Source of the DNA: Pontibacillus chungwhensis BH030062
GTDB lineage: Bacteria > Bacillota > Bacilli > Bacillales > BH030062
Length of the DNA stretch: 64,000 nucleotides
NCBI RefSeq assembly: GCF_000770675.1
Contig: NZ_AVBG01000014.1
Span: 25,849 to 89,848, forward strand
Reading direction: 5' to 3'
This document shows, piece by piece, positions 1 to 10,763 of this stretch. Below the pieces are notes generated by a model. It saw only the letters and a program-made list of their open reading frames with translations. It was not told the origin of the DNA and did no database searches. How positions within the stretch are numbered: position 1 is the first letter of the stretch; each line of letters starts with the position of its first letter. The translations under genes were made by a program, and so were the position numbers.

Positions 1-521
1 CTAAATATAACGAAAGAAGACAAGAGTGTGACGAAGCAGTTCAACAACTACAAGAGCAGCTTGAGATTCAAACGCTCGGTGAGTTAACGGAGGAACAATT
101 CGAACAGCATAAGCACCTGATTCAGAATGAAACAGTAAGAAAACGAGCGAAGCATGCTGTTTATGAAAATCAGCGTACCCTCAATGCTCTTCAAGCATTG
201 AGAGATAAGGATTTGAATCGCTTTGGAAAACTGATGAACGAGTCGCACTTGTCTCTTCAACACGACTATGAGGTGACAGGGCAGGAGCTAGATACATTGG
301 TTGAAGCGGCCTGGGATCAAAAAGGCGTAATCGGTGCTCGTATGACGGGGGCTGGATTCGGAGGTTGTGCCATTGCTATTGTTGAGGCGGATAAAGTTTC
401 TTCCTTTATTGATGGAGTAGGAAACGTTTATCAAGACAAGATTGGCTACGAAGCAAGTTTCTATGTTGCTAGTATCGGAGACGGAGCAAGAGAAATAGAA
501 TCGGAAGAGGTGGTTGTATGA
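1..521 (+). CDS. galK: galactokinase, C-terminal part (5' end outside window)
   Basis: Open frame from base 3 to the stop at 519-521, about 172 residues; the N-terminal half lies upstream of the window. Galactokinase phosphorylates galactose to galactose-1-phosphate, the first Leloir step, in the cytosol. The visible part ends with the GHMP-kinase C-terminal motif [14 protein letters not shown] and a family-typical ending ([15 protein letters not shown]). Its stop overlaps the galE start by 4 bp (ATGA), so galK-galE-galT are translationally coupled. Identification is firm from the motif plus operon context. Confidence 0.93.
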   Translation, partial: KYNERRQECDEAVQQLQEQLEIQTLGELTEEQFEQHKHLIQNETVRKRAKHAVYENQRTLNALQALRDKDLNRFGKLMNESHLSLQHDYEVTGQELDTLVEAAWDQKGVIGARMTGAGFGGCAIAIVEADKVSSFIDGVGNVYQDKIGYEASFYVASIGDGAREIESEEVVV

Positions 522-1516
522 GTATATTAGTTCTAGGTGGAGCGGGTTACATTGGCTCTCACGCTGTAGCGCAGTTAGTTGATCGTGGATATGAAGTTGT
601 CGTTGTAGACTCACTAGAAACAGGTCATAGAGGTGCGATTCATTCTAAAGCGACCTTTTACAACGGTGATATTCGAAATAGAGAATGGCTAAGAGAGGTT
701 TTTCAACAAGAGGAGATTCAATCTGTTATACACTTTGCGGCCAATTCTTTAGTTGGGGAATCCATGGAGGATCCTCTTAAATATTTCGATAACAATGTGT
801 ACGGTACGCAAGTGTTGCTTCAGGTAATGAATGAATTTGGCGTGAAACAAATCGTCTTCTCTTCTACAGCTGCAACGTACGGAGAGCCTGATGTTGTTCC
901 GATTACAGAAGACATGGTAACAAACCCGACCAATACGTATGGAGAAACGAAGTTAACAATGGAGAAAATGATGAAGTGGTGCGACAAAGCTTATGGGATT
1001 CAATTCGTTTCCCTTCGTTATTTCAACGTGGCTGGTGCGAGGCAGACAGCTGAGATCGGGGAAGATCATCACCCTGAGAGCCATCTCATTCCAATTGTTC
1101 TACAAGTGGCTCTTGGGCAACGAGATCATATCACGATCTTTGGTGATGACTACGATACTCATGATGGCACGTGTGTACGTGACTATATTCATGTTGAAGA
1201 CCTAATTGATGCTCATATTCATGCGGTCGAATATTTAGATAACGGAGGCGAAAGCAACGTCTTTAATCTTGGGAGCAGCCAAGGATTTTCGGTGAAGGAA
1301 ATCGTAGATACAGCCCGTGAAGTGACGGGACACGAGATTCCAGCTAAGATGGGGCCTCGCCGCGCAGGGGATCCTAGTAAGTTAATTGCTTCATCTGACA
1401 AAGCAAACTCCGTTCTTGGATGGGTTCCAAAACGAACCTCTATTCATCAGATTATTGAAGACGCTTGGCGCTGGCATCAGCAACATCCAAATGGATATAA
1501 CGACAGGGGGCAGTGA
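518..1516 (+). CDS. galE: UDP-glucose 4-epimerase
   Basis: 332 residues, full length for GalE. It interconverts UDP-galactose and UDP-glucose using bound NAD in the cytosol. Seen: the N-terminal Rossmann motif GGAGYIGSH (residues 7-15), the catalytic YGETK (Tyr-x3-Lys) after the SSTAATYG segment, and the NVAGA and RDYIHVEDL segments typical of extended SDR epimerases. It overlaps galK by 4 bp and the next gene by 4 bp. A second galE-like gene (55916) sits in front of the pel operon, so this copy is the catabolic one by context. Confidence 0.96.
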   Translation: MSILVLGGAGYIGSHAVAQLVDRGYEVVVVDSLETGHRGAIHSKATFYNGDIRNREWLREVFQQEEIQSVIHFAANSLVGESMEDPLKYFDNNVYGTQVLLQVMNEFGVKQIVFSSTAATYGEPDVVPITEDMVTNPTNTYGETKLTMEKMMKWCDKAYGIQFVSLRYFNVAGARQTAEIGEDHHPESHLIPIVLQVALGQRDHITIFGDDYDTHDGTCVRDYIHVEDLIDAHIHAVEYLDNGGESNVFNLGSSQGFSVKEIVDTAREVTGHEIPAKMGPRRAGDPSKLIASSDKANSVLGWVPKRTSIHQIIEDAWRWHQQHPNGYNDRGQ

Positions 1517-3012
1517 AGATGAACATTCATGATCGTATACAACAACTAGTCGATCTAAGCGTAAGTGAATCGTTAATTGAACGAGAGGATTCTGTTTACA
1601 CGCGAAACCAAGTGCTAGCTTTAATGGGGCTAGAAGAATTTACACCTGAGGGAAAGAATGAAGATACGGATCTCACCATCCCTGATGTATTAGAAGAGTT
1701 GATCAACTATGCGGTAGACGAAGGATTAATCGAAGATATGCTAGATGAGAAAGAACAGTTCCAAGCCAAAGTCATGGATGTCTTCCTACCACGACCAAGT
1801 GATGTGAATAAGGAATTTTACAAGCGATACGAACACGATCCGGTTGAGGCTACGGACTACTTTTATCATTTAAGTAAGAAGAGTAACTATATTCAAGAGA
1901 AGCGTGTGAAGAAGAACATCAACTATACGGCTCAGACAGAGTATGGTGACTTGGATATTACCATTAACCTTTCGAAACCAGAGAAAGATCCGAAACAAAT
2001 TGCGAAAGAGCGTACGATGAAGAAAACGAATGCCGCGTATCCAAAGTGCCTTCTATGCGTGGAGAACGAAGGGTATGCAGGGAGAGTCGGTCATCCCGCC
2101 AGGTCGAACCACCGCTTAGTAAGAGTGAATCTGACAGACCAAAACTGGCTGCTCCAGTACTCGCCGTATGTATACTACAATGAGCATAGTATTGTCTTAT
2201 CAGAAGAGCACGTTCCAATGGAAATTAATCGAGAGACGTTTGACCAAGTATTAGAGTTCACGGAGAAGTTCCCTCATTACTTTATTGGGTCAAATGCCGA
2301 TCTTCCGATTGTAGGCGGATCAATTCTGTCACACAACCATTACCAGGCAGGGCATTATGAATTTCCAATGGCGAGAGCTGAAGAGGTGAGCCGCTTTGAA
2401 CTCGGATCGTTCCCTGGGATTACAGGTTCTGTCGTGAAGTGGCCGATGTCTGTTCTTCGTTTAAGAAGCGAGAGTAGAAAGGAATTAGGCCAGGCAGCTG
2501 AGAAGGTTCTAGCCCACTGGCGCGAATATAGTGATCCGGAAGTGGAGATCTACGCTTATACGGAGGATGAACCTCATAATACGATCACGCCAATTGCCCG
2601 TCGTCGCGGTAATGAGTACGAACTTGACCTGGTACTTAGGAACAATCGTACGAATGATGATCATCCAATGGGAATCTTCCACCCTCACAAGGAAGTTCAC
2701 CACATTAAGAAAGAGAACATCGGACTGATCGAAGTAATGGGATTAGCCGTATTGCCCGCTCGTCTTAAAGATGAATTAAAAGAAGTAGAGAAGTATATTC
2801 TCGGTGAACCTAATGCTATAGCGGATGCGCATATTCCATGGGCAGATGAGTTGAAAACGACGTATGCCCACGTTGCTAAAGAAGACGTAGAAGACATGGT
2901 ACGAGAAGCGGTTGGGAAGAAGTTTGAGCAAGCCTTGAAGCATGCGGGTGTATTTAAACGTGATGAACAAGGTCAAGAAGCCTTTAAACGCTTCATAAAT
3001 ACGTTACAATAG
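1513..3012 (+). CDS. galT: UDP-glucose-hexose-1-phosphate uridylyltransferase, Firmicutes type
   Basis: About 497-499 residues, the long Firmicutes form of GalT (the enterobacterial form is about 350). It transfers UMP between UDP-glucose and galactose-1-phosphate. Seen: an N-terminal helical extension, [16 protein letters not shown] (possible metal-site Cys pair), [13 protein letters not shown] carrying the family His-x-His region, and a C-terminal [20 protein letters not shown] segment. The open frame begins with GTG at 1513; ATG at 1519 is an alternative only two codons later and the sequence does not decide. It is the last gene of the coupled gal run. Confidence 0.94.
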   Translation: MKMNIHDRIQQLVDLSVSESLIEREDSVYTRNQVLALMGLEEFTPEGKNEDTDLTIPDVLEELINYAVDEGLIEDMLDEKEQFQAKVMDVFLPRPSDVNKEFYKRYEHDPVEATDYFYHLSKKSNYIQEKRVKKNINYTAQTEYGDLDITINLSKPEKDPKQIAKERTMKKTNAAYPKCLLCVENEGYAGRVGHPARSNHRLVRVNLTDQNWLLQYSPYVYYNEHSIVLSEEHVPMEINRETFDQVLEFTEKFPHYFIGSNADLPIVGGSILSHNHYQAGHYEFPMARAEEVSRFELGSFPGITGSVVKWPMSVLRLRSESRKELGQAAEKVLAHWREYSDPEVEIYAYTEDEPHNTITPIARRRGNEYELDLVLRNNRTNDDHPMGIFHPHKEVHHIKKENIGLIEVMGLAVLPARLKDELKEVEKYILGEPNAIADAHIPWADELKTTYAHVAKEDVEDMVREAVGKKFEQALKHAGVFKRDEQGQEAFKRFINTLQ

Positions 3013-4077
<1,065 letters not shown>

Positions 4078-4110
4078 TAAAAGATTTAATTTCATATAAA
4101 ATTCTCTCCA

Positions 4111-4137
4111 AAACGCACAGAACATTGTGCGTTTTTT
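4111..4137 (+). terminator. Rho-independent terminator after galR
   Basis: A 9-bp perfect stem AAACGCACA / TGTGCGTTT with a 6-nt loop, followed by a T run, 34 bp after the regulator stop. Confidence 0.85.
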
Positions 4138-4230
4138 GTGTTTACTGTGGATCAGACAACCACGCCTGTATGAATCAAATTCAACCCCACTCCTATAAAG
4201 AGTAAACTCAGACACAACATAGACATCAAT

Positions 4231-4264
4231 TCTGCACACATTCTCCACAGTTTTCGATTACAAT
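4231..4264 (+). promoter_or_regulatory. Putative copper-regulon promoter with 11-bp direct repeat (copy 1)
   Basis: TGCAC at 4233 and TCCAC at 4244, 11 bp apart, then a -10-like TACAAT at 4259, 15 bp after the second half-site. The same arrangement recurs before the multicopper oxidase and the copper-storage protein. Tandem 11-bp direct repeats replacing a -35 are characteristic of OmpR/PhoB-type response regulators, and one is encoded at 7520. Confidence 0.6.
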
Positions 4265-4313
4265 GAAGGGGCTTATATAAAGAAAGATTATACCAACAGA
4301 AAGGATGACCAGA

Positions 4314-5300
4314 ATGTTTTCTAAGAAATTAGGTGCTGCAATCTTATCTCTTACGTTTGTCTTAGCCGCATGCGGACAAGATGAAGGAGATACGAGTACA
4401 ACAGATCCAGAGCAATCTAAAGAAGAGAGTCATACGACTACTGAAGACCAATCTAAAGAAAAGAATGATTCATCTTATAAAGAGCCATTTGAAGGAACAA
4501 TCGATCATGTACATGGAGTAGGGTACATAAATGGAGATTCTCTTGCTTTAGCTGCTCACGACGGATTGAAATTTTATGAGGACGGCAAGTGGCATCGAAC
4601 AACAAAGCAAAACAATGATTACATGGGGTTCAATGCAGTTGATAATGGGTTCTACACGAGCGGGCACCCAGGTGAGGACTCATCGTTACCCAACCCAATT
4701 GGAATTCAAAAGAGTGAAGATCTCGGTCAAACGTTAGAAGAAGTGGCTTTTGAAGGAGAGTTTGACTTCCACGTAATGGGAGTCGGGTATCAAAACCATG
4801 CCATCTATGTGCTGAATGGGCACGGCAATAATACATTAGAGTCTGGATTACACAAGAGTCTAGACGACGGGGAGAGTTTCGAGAAGGTCGAAGTGAGCGG
4901 GATCCAAGGACAAGTGATGGGTCTTGCTGTTCATCCTACGAATGAAGACACCCTAGCCGTTGCGACAAAGGAAGGTATCTTTCTTTCTCGTGATGGAGGA
5001 GAGACGTTTGAAGGCGTGTCAGAACAAACAAACGGAACGTCCGTTTATTTCTCTGAAGACACGTTGACGTATGGATCATTTGGTAGTGAGGCTCATTTGA
5101 CTCGCTACACATTAGAAGACGGTAGCTCTGAAGAGATTTCGATCCCTGACTTTGAACAGGACGCTGTAGCGTATTTCACCGAGAACCCTGAGAATCCTGA
5201 AGAAATGATGTTCTTATCGTTTGAGAACCATGGCTTCTATACCCAGGATGGCGGAGAGAACTGGAGAAAGATAGTTGATGCTGGTCAGGTAAAAGAATAA
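4314..5300 (+). CDS. BNR/sialidase-fold lipoprotein of the copper cluster
   Basis: 328 residues from ATG 4314, preceded by AGAAAGGA at 8-bp spacing; an ATG at 4305 leaves no spacer after the RBS. The signal sequence ends in a lipobox (VLAACGQ), so it is probably anchored to the outer face of the membrane. A Ser/Thr/Glu-rich linker follows, then several Asp-box-like turns (LSRDGGETFEG, TQDGGENWRK), the pattern of a BNR/sialidase beta-propeller. It resembles the family annotated F510_1955 glycosylhydrolase in Bacillaceae, but no glycosidase activity can be inferred. A role in copper handling is inferred from the shared promoter motif and neighbours. Confidence 0.7.
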   Translation: MFSKKLGAAILSLTFVLAACGQDEGDTSTTDPEQSKEESHTTTEDQSKEKNDSSYKEPFEGTIDHVHGVGYINGDSLALAAHDGLKFYEDGKWHRTTKQNNDYMGFNAVDNGFYTSGHPGEDSSLPNPIGIQKSEDLGQTLEEVAFEGEFDFHVMGVGYQNHAIYVLNGHGNNTLESGLHKSLDDGESFEKVEVSGIQGQVMGLAVHPTNEDTLAVATKEGIFLSRDGGETFEGVSEQTNGTSVYFSEDTLTYGSFGSEAHLTRYTLEDGSSEEISIPDFEQDAVAYFTENPENPEEMMFLSFENHGFYTQDGGENWRKIVDAGQVKE

Positions 5301-5308
5301 AAAATCGG

Positions 5309-5360
5309 AATAACCATTACTATTGCATCGAATCTGCAAAATTAATGGTTATTTTATTAT
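5309..5360 (+). terminator. Terminator-like inverted repeat after lipoprotein gene
   Basis: An 11-bp perfect stem AATAACCATTA / TAATGGTTATT with a 23-nt loop, followed by TTATTATTG. It may be an attenuator, since the next gene has the same direction. Confidence 0.6.
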
Positions 5361-5382
5361 TGTCCGGTGAGGGGGGAAGGTT

Positions 5383-6114
5383 GTGTATGAAGCGTTCAGT
5401 GTGTTCACGAACATGATTGCAGATCCACTGTTAAGCCTTGCATATGGATTTGAGCAAGTGCCTATACTCGCTGCTTTATTCTTAGGGATCGTAGGTTCTG
5501 TAGCCCCCTGTCAAATTACAGGGAATATAGGAGCCCTAACGATATACGGGAACCAATCGTTGCAAAAGAGTGTTTCCTGGCGTCATGTTGGCTTATTTTT
5601 ATTAGGAAAAATGATTGTGTTCTCCGTATTAGGTCTCTTGTTTTGGGGATTTGGTCAAGGAGTTCAATCCGAACTTGTTAGTATATTTCCTTGGTTACGT
5701 AAAGCGATCGGACCTTTGCTCATTGTTGTAGGTTTATTCCTAATGGGAGTGTTTAAGGTTCATCGTACGTTCACGTTAGGGAAACTATCCGATCCGTTGA
5801 CCAAGCACCCTTCGCTAGGAAGTTTCTTTATGGGGGTAAGCTTTTCATTAGCCTTCTGTCCGACGATGTTTGTCTTATTCTTTATCACGCTCATGCCCAT
5901 TGTTCTATCCACTTCTTATGGAGCGCTATTACCCGGGGTCTTTGCGATTGGGACAACACTCCCGCTGCTTCTGATTCTTTTCTTAGTATGGTATTTTGGC
6001 ATGGGAGGCGTTTTGCTGAAACAGAGTCGCAAAGTAGGGAACCTTGTTCAATTTCTTGCTGGTATTGTCATAATGGTTCTTGGGGTTCTCGACACACTTA
6101 CGTATTGGACATAA
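5383..6114 (+). CDS. TauE/SafE-like (UreH/CcdA-like) membrane protein
   Basis: 243 residues, GTG start behind GGGGGGAAGG. About six hydrophobic segments are seen. Segment 1 carries GIVGSVAPCQITGNIGALT and a later one SFSLAFCPTMFVLFF; both have Cys-Pro or Pro-Cys pairs within the membrane. This layout is typical of the sulfite-exporter TauE/SafE and CcdA-like superfamily members often found beside copper-export genes, where they are suspected of moving reductant or metal across the membrane. Substrate unknown. It lies between the copper lipoprotein and the two-component system and is probably co-regulated. Confidence 0.75.
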   Translation: MYEAFSVFTNMIADPLLSLAYGFEQVPILAALFLGIVGSVAPCQITGNIGALTIYGNQSLQKSVSWRHVGLFLLGKMIVFSVLGLLFWGFGQGVQSELVSIFPWLRKAIGPLLIVVGLFLMGVFKVHRTFTLGKLSDPLTKHPSLGSFFMGVSFSLAFCPTMFVLFFITLMPIVLSTSYGALLPGVFAIGTTLPLLLILFLVWYFGMGGVLLKQSRKVGNLVQFLAGIVIMVLGVLDTLTYWT

Positions 6115-6138
6115 TGATTAGATAAGCGGGGCGGGCGA

Positions 6139-7527
6139 ATGAATAAACTTTCATTTAAGTTAGGTGTATTTATATTTACGATCATCATCATTGTTGAAGC
6201 GATATTATTTCTTTTCTTATATACAAACTTAGCTACCAGTCGGGTGGAAGAGGTATTAGAGAACTTATTAGCGAGAGGAAACAGCCACAGGGATGTATTA
6301 GAGAAGCGGTTCGATGAGTCTACGCTCAATCACGTTGCCTTAATGGAATCAGAAGCAGAATCGCTTGTTGTCATTACGGATGAGAATAAAGAGGTGATTG
6401 TGAACTCTGAACCCCTTAGTCCGGAAATACAGGCTAGGCTTGACGAACCACTTTCAAACGTGAGTCATTCAGGGAAAGTGTTGGACGAAGAATGGAGGAC
6501 GAGTCAATATGTAGCTACTGTAAGTCCGATTACAATTGAAGGGGAGAAGACAGGGTATGTGTACATGTTCTCTCCTACAATGGCCGTTCAGCGCGTCATT
6601 AATCAATTAACAAATCAATTCTTACTGGTTGGTTTCATTGCGCTCCTTCTAACGATTGTAGCCATCTTTATTCTGAGTCATTTTATAACAAGGCCCTTAG
6701 TGAGGATGAAAAAAGCTACAGAAGGGTTAGCAGAGGGAAGGGAACAGGTGAACCTTTCATACAAACATAATGATGAATTAGGTCAGCTTGCTCAGTCGAT
6801 TGTCACTTTATCCAATGAATTGGAGCGACTTAAACAGGACCGTAAAGATTTCCTGGCAAGTATCTCGCATGAATTACGAACGCCTCTTACGTATATCAAG
6901 GGCTATTCCAATATAGCAAGCCGAAAAGAGATCACGGAAGAGGAACGAAATCATTATCTTGGTATTATTAAAGAAGAGACAGAACACGTCACCCAGCTCG
7001 TGAAGAACTTATTTGATCTGGCTAAGATGGACCAAAATGAGTTCTCTATTGATAAACGGCCTGTATCTTTGTGCGATTTACTTGGTAAAGTTCATGAAAA
7101 GATGAACCCGATCTTACTAGAATACCATCTTGCCTTGCACATCACGTGTGATGGAAAGGTAATTGTGAATGTGGATGCTGAACGTTTTCAACAGGTCTTG
7201 TTAAATTTATTAGATAACGCGATTAAACATGCTCCTCCACATTCTAATATGTACATGAGTGTTCAAATTAAAGATGGTAGAGTGGCCGTTACCGTTCGCG
7301 ACGAAGGAGAAGGAATCCCTGAGGCCGAGTTACCGTTCATTTTTGAGCGTTTGTACCGGGTTGATAAATCACGTTCAAGAGAATTTGGGGGATCTGGTCT
7401 TGGGCTCTCCATTGTAAAAGAAATTGTAGAGAAGCATGGAGGAGAAGTTCAAGCAAGAAGTGCATTAGGGGAAGGAACTTCAATGACCATTGTATTAAAG
7501 AAGGAGGACCTACTTTCCTATGAGTAA
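6139..7527 (+). CDS. HAMP-domain sensor histidine kinase (CopS/CusS-like by context)
   Basis: 462 residues. TM1 about 7-29, extracellular sensor loop about 30-150, TM2 about 151-175, HAMP, then HisKA with SHELRTPLTY (His at residue 244) and HATPase boxes NLLDNAIKHAP, DEGEGIP and GGSGLGLSIVKEI. All catalytic boxes are intact. It should autophosphorylate and transfer to the response regulator, whose start overlaps its stop by 8 bp. The ligand is inferred to be copper/silver stress because both flanks encode copper genes. The loop has no obvious His/Met-rich copper motif, so the signal is not proven. Confidence 0.88.
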   Translation: MNKLSFKLGVFIFTIIIIVEAILFLFLYTNLATSRVEEVLENLLARGNSHRDVLEKRFDESTLNHVALMESEAESLVVITDENKEVIVNSEPLSPEIQARLDEPLSNVSHSGKVLDEEWRTSQYVATVSPITIEGEKTGYVYMFSPTMAVQRVINQLTNQFLLVGFIALLLTIVAIFILSHFITRPLVRMKKATEGLAEGREQVNLSYKHNDELGQLAQSIVTLSNELERLKQDRKDFLASISHELRTPLTYIKGYSNIASRKEITEEERNHYLGIIKEETEHVTQLVKNLFDLAKMDQNEFSIDKRPVSLCDLLGKVHEKMNPILLEYHLALHITCDGKVIVNVDAERFQQVLLNLLDNAIKHAPPHSNMYMSVQIKDGRVAVTVRDEGEGIPEAELPFIFERLYRVDKSRSREFGGSGLGLSIVKEIVEKHGGEVQARSALGEGTSMTIVLKKEDLLSYE

Positions 7528-8209
7528 TCTATTGTTAGTAGACGATGAACCACGAATGTTAGACCTATTGGAGCTTTATCTATCTCCCCATGGATATACA
7601 TGTACGAAGGTACAGTCTGGTAAGGAAGCGATTCGGGCAGTGGAAGAGAAGCCGTTTGATTTAGTCTTATTAGATGTCATGATGCCAAAGTATGATGGCT
7701 GGAAGACGTGTGAAGATCTGCGTTCGATTTCTGAGGTTCCGATTATTATGGTAACAGCAAGGGATCAAAAGACAGACATCGTGAAAGGCCTTAATATGGG
7801 CGCTGACGATTATGTAACAAAGCCTTTCGATGAAGACGAGCTGCTCGCGAGAGTCAAAGCCTTACTAAGAAGGACTTCAAACGCCGATCAGATTGAAGTA
7901 GACGGGTTAATGTGGGACGGGGAGAAATACAAGTTAAGTTATAACGGTCACTTTATCCCGGTTACTCCTAAAGAGTTTGCGATGATCGGTCATTTAATGC
8001 GTAACCCTGAACGTGTATTTAGTCGAGAACATTTAATCGATATCGTCTGGGGCATCAATTCAGAAACAGAAGGCCGTACCATTGATTCGCACGTTCGGAA
8101 CATTCGAGAAAAGGTAAGGCAAACAGGCTTCCCGATCGATGATTATTTTCAAACTGTATGGGGAGTCGGTTATAAATGGGTAAAGGGAACAGGGGAAACG
8201 AACTCCTAA
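7520..8209 (+). CDS. OmpR/PhoB-family response regulator (CopR-like by context)
   Basis: 229 residues. The receiver domain has DDEPR near the N-terminus, phospho-acceptor Asp52 in LLLDVMMPKYDGW, the Thr of MVTARD and Lys of TKPFDEDELL. The C-terminal winged helix ends GRTIDSHVRNIREKVR and GVGYKW. It overlaps the kinase gene, so the pair is cognate. Members of this family bind 11-bp tandem direct repeats; such repeats occur before three copper genes here (4233, 10692, 12648), making this the likely regulator of that set (inference). Confidence 0.9.
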   Translation: MSNLLLVDDEPRMLDLLELYLSPHGYTCTKVQSGKEAIRAVEEKPFDLVLLDVMMPKYDGWKTCEDLRSISEVPIIMVTARDQKTDIVKGLNMGADDYVTKPFDEDELLARVKALLRRTSNADQIEVDGLMWDGEKYKLSYNGHFIPVTPKEFAMIGHLMRNPERVFSREHLIDIVWGINSETEGRTIDSHVRNIREKVRQTGFPIDDYFQTVWGVGYKWVKGTGETNS

Positions 8210-8250
8210 CTCCCTTTAGCCATTAACCTAGAGACATGTATACAATATAA

Positions 8251-8273
8251 ATACCCATGCGTGTATTGGGTAT
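8251..8273 (+). promoter_or_regulatory. Inverted repeat upstream of the SHOCT gene
   Basis: A perfect 7-bp inverted repeat ATACCCA / TGGGTAT with a 9-bp spacer, just upstream of the start at 8290 and after a possible -10 (TACAAT, about 8242). CsoR-type operators are built of TACCC/GGGTA arms, but the spacer here is longer than usual, so the assignment is tentative. Confidence 0.35.
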
Positions 8274-8289
8274 ATTGGAGGCGATTGAA

Positions 8290-8517
8290 ATGATGAATGG
8301 ACAAGGTATGGGCGGATTTGGAGGAATGGGAATTACGTGGATGCTCTTAATTGGCATCATTCTCATTATTGCAGCAATCATTCTGATGAAAGCATTTAAT
8401 TCTAACACGAGCAACAAACCTTCTTCTTCTCTCGATTCATTAAAAGAACGCTTAGCTAGAGGTGAAATTTCCGAAGAAGAATATGATCGCTTAAAAAAGA
8501 AACTAGAGGAACACTAA
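8290..8517 (+). CDS. Small SHOCT-domain membrane protein
   Basis: 75 residues from ATG 8290 (GGAGG at 8277, 8-bp spacing); an in-frame ATG at 8257 is rejected because it overlaps the inverted repeat and lacks an RBS. A Gly/Met-rich N-terminus (GQGMGGFGGMG) is followed by one membrane helix, a Ser-rich linker and a C-terminal SHOCT motif (LDSLKERLARGEISEEEYDRL). Such proteins commonly accompany CopB-type ATPases and multicopper oxidases. The function is unknown; the Met-rich head could contact Cu(I), which is speculative. Confidence 0.8.
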   Translation: MMNGQGMGGFGGMGITWMLLIGIILIIAAIILMKAFNSNTSNKPSSSLDSLKERLARGEISEEEYDRLKKKLEEH

Positions 8518-8550
8518 AGGAATAACAACTGACGATGTGGAGGGTTTTAT

Positions 8551-10628
8551 ATGGATCATGAACATCATCAACATTCTGGTAAAGAACACGAAGATCACGA
8601 AGGACATGATGAACACGAAGGCCACGAAGGACATGATGAACACGAAGGCCACGAAGGACATGATGAACACGAAGGCCACGATCATCACGATCACGGGGCC
8701 ATGGTTGAAGATTTCAAGAAGCGTTTCTATATCTCTTTACTTGTAACAATCCCTATATTGCTTCTTTCTCCCATGATTCAAGATTTTATTGGGTTGGAGT
8801 GGAGCTTTCCGTATGACCAATACGTATTATTCGCTTTAGCTACATTTGTGTTTTTCTATGGAGGTCTTCCTTTTCTGACAGGAGCTAAAGATGAATTAAA
8901 ACAGAAGAACCCAGGTATGATGACCTTGATTGGTCTAGCTATAGCTGTAGCCTATCTGTACAGTTCTCTTGTTGTATTTGGTCTTGAAGGGCGCAACTTC
9001 TTCTGGGAATTAGCGACACTTGTTGATATAATGCTGCTCGGTCATTGGATTGAAATGAAGTCTGTAATGGGCGCATCCAATGCGTTAGAAGAGTTGGTTA
9101 AGCTCATGCCAAATGAAGCCCATAAGGTAGATGAAGATGGGAATGTGGAGGATGTAGAGGTTTCTGAGTTACAAACTGGAGATCATGTCCTCGTCAAACC
9201 TGGTGAGAAGATCCCTGTAGACGGAAAATCATCGATGGAAAGACAACAATCGATGAATCGATGCTTACCGGTGAATCCGTCCCTGTTGAAAAGGGTGAAG
9301 GGGAAGAGGCCATCGGAGGAGCAGTCAACCAAGAAGGTTCAGTGACCATCGAGGTTAAAAAGACGGGCGACGATACGTATTTATCCCAGGTGATCAACTT
9401 AGTTAAAGAAGCACAGGAATCAAAGTCCAAAACACAAGATATTTCCAACCGTGCAGCGAAATGGTTGTTTTACTTAGCGCTAGGAAGCGGACTTCTTACA
9501 TTTATTATATGGTTGGCTCTTGGATATTCGTTGGACGTAGCAATGGAGCGAATGGTAACGGTCATGGTCATCACTTGCCCCCATGCACTTGGATTAGCAG
9601 CCCCACTCGTTGTTGCGGTTTCAACATCCATTTCAGCGAAGAAGGGACTTTTAATTCGAAATCGTGCCAACTTTGAAGGGGCAAGAGAGCTAAATGCAGT
9701 CGTGTTTGATAAGACAGGTACATTAACGAAAGGCGAATTTGGCGTCACGGACATTATTCCATTAGAGGGTCATGACGAACAAGAGGTCTTACAATGGGCT
9801 GCCTCTCTTGAGCAAAATTCTGAACACCCTCTTGCAACGGGGATGGTAGAGAAGGCCAAGAAAGATTCGGTATCCCTGAAGTCGATTGAAGAGTTCGAAT
9901 CGATGACTGGGAAAGGCTTGAGAGGTACAGTAGAAGGCAATGAAGTAAATGTGGTTAGCCCAGGATATGTGAATGACCACAATTATTCATACGATCAGGA
10001 TGCTTTCGCTGATATGTCTGAACAAGGAAAAACCGTTGTCTTTGTACTTGTAAATGAAGAGCTCATAGGTATGATTGCATTAGCAGATATCGTGAGAGAA
10101 GATGCCAAAGAGGCCATTGAATCGTTGAAAGAGTTAGATGTCCACTCGATTATGCTAACTGGTGACAATCAAAAAGTAGCGGATTGGGTGGCTGAACAAC
10201 TAGGCATTGATGAGGTGTATGCAGAAGTTCTACCGGATCAAAAAGCTGAACAAGTGAAAAAGATTAAAGAAAAGGGTTGGAAGGTTGCCATGACGGGCGA
10301 TGGTGTTAATGATGCCCCTGCCTTAGCAACAGCCGATCTTGGAGTAGCCATTGGAACGGGGACCGATGTTGCTATGGAATCAGCTGATATTGTTCTCGTT
10401 AAAAGTAATCCAAAAGACGTTGTTTCTATTATGGAACTATCCAGGAAGACCTATAGGAAGATGATTCAAAACTTATGGTGGGCGGCTGGTTACAATATTC
10501 TAGCGATCCCTTTAGCAGCTGGTGTACTAGCACCAATTGGCATCCTATTAAGTCCGGCTGTAGGAGCGGTTCTAATGAGCTTAAGTACAGTTGTAGTTGC
10601 GATAAATGCTAAATTGTTAAAAGCTTAA
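8551..10628 (+). pseudogene. copB: CopB-type (P1B) copper-exporting ATPase, interrupted by a -1 frameshift
   Basis: Two overlapping frames (8551-9345 and 9261-10628) together encode one ~692-residue P-type ATPase. The first frame has a His-rich tail, TM helices and the start of the actuator domain. The second has TGES, the membrane motif TCPHALGLAAP (CPH, typical of CopB-class Cu/Ag pumps rather than CPC CopA), DKTGTLT and TGDGVNDAPALATADLGVA. Continuity is lost at the A run 9225-9228: one additional A would restore GKIIDGKTTIDE. Explanations are a real deletion, a homopolymer sequencing error or -1 slippage; the first two are more likely. All downstream motifs look intact, suggesting a recent event or an error. 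Confidence 0.88.
8602..8680 (+). repeat. 27-bp tandem repeat encoding His-rich segment
   Basis: Three near-identical 27-bp units starting at 8602, 8629 and 8656. Each encodes nine residues of the pattern GHDEHEGHE inside the His-rich N-terminus of the copper ATPase. The in-frame length allows expansion or contraction of the metal-binding tail by slippage without breaking the frame. Confidence 0.9.
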
Positions 10629-10633
10629 GATGT

Positions 10634-10664
10634 AAAAGTCAGGGCATATTGCTCTGACTTTTTT
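10634..10664 (+). terminator. Rho-independent terminator after copB
   Basis: Stem AAAGTCAGGGC / GCTCTGACTTT (one mismatch), short loop, then a T run. Confidence 0.85.
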
Positions 10665-10691
10665 ATTTTGTCACCGGATGTTTATAGGATC

Positions 10692-10723
10692 TGCACCTTT
10701 CTTGCACATTTCACGGCTATAGT
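10692..10723 (+). promoter_or_regulatory. Putative copper-regulon promoter with 11-bp direct repeat (copy 2)
   Basis: TGCAC at 10692 and 10703 (11 bp apart) and a -10-like TATAGT at 10718, 15 bp after the second half-site. The spacing is identical to the copies at 4233 and 12648. Confidence 0.65.
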
Positions 10724-10763
10724 ACGGTTGGGGGTACATAAATAACTAGAAAGGATGAAAGAT

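Noticed and set aside
8503..8694. Minus-strand open frame over the His-repeat region
   Set aside because: Shadow of the 27-bp repeats of copB.
9225..9228. Programmed -1 frameshift in copB as the preferred explanation
   Set aside because: The site has only four A and no heptameric slippery motif or obvious downstream stimulator; deletion or sequencing error is simpler.
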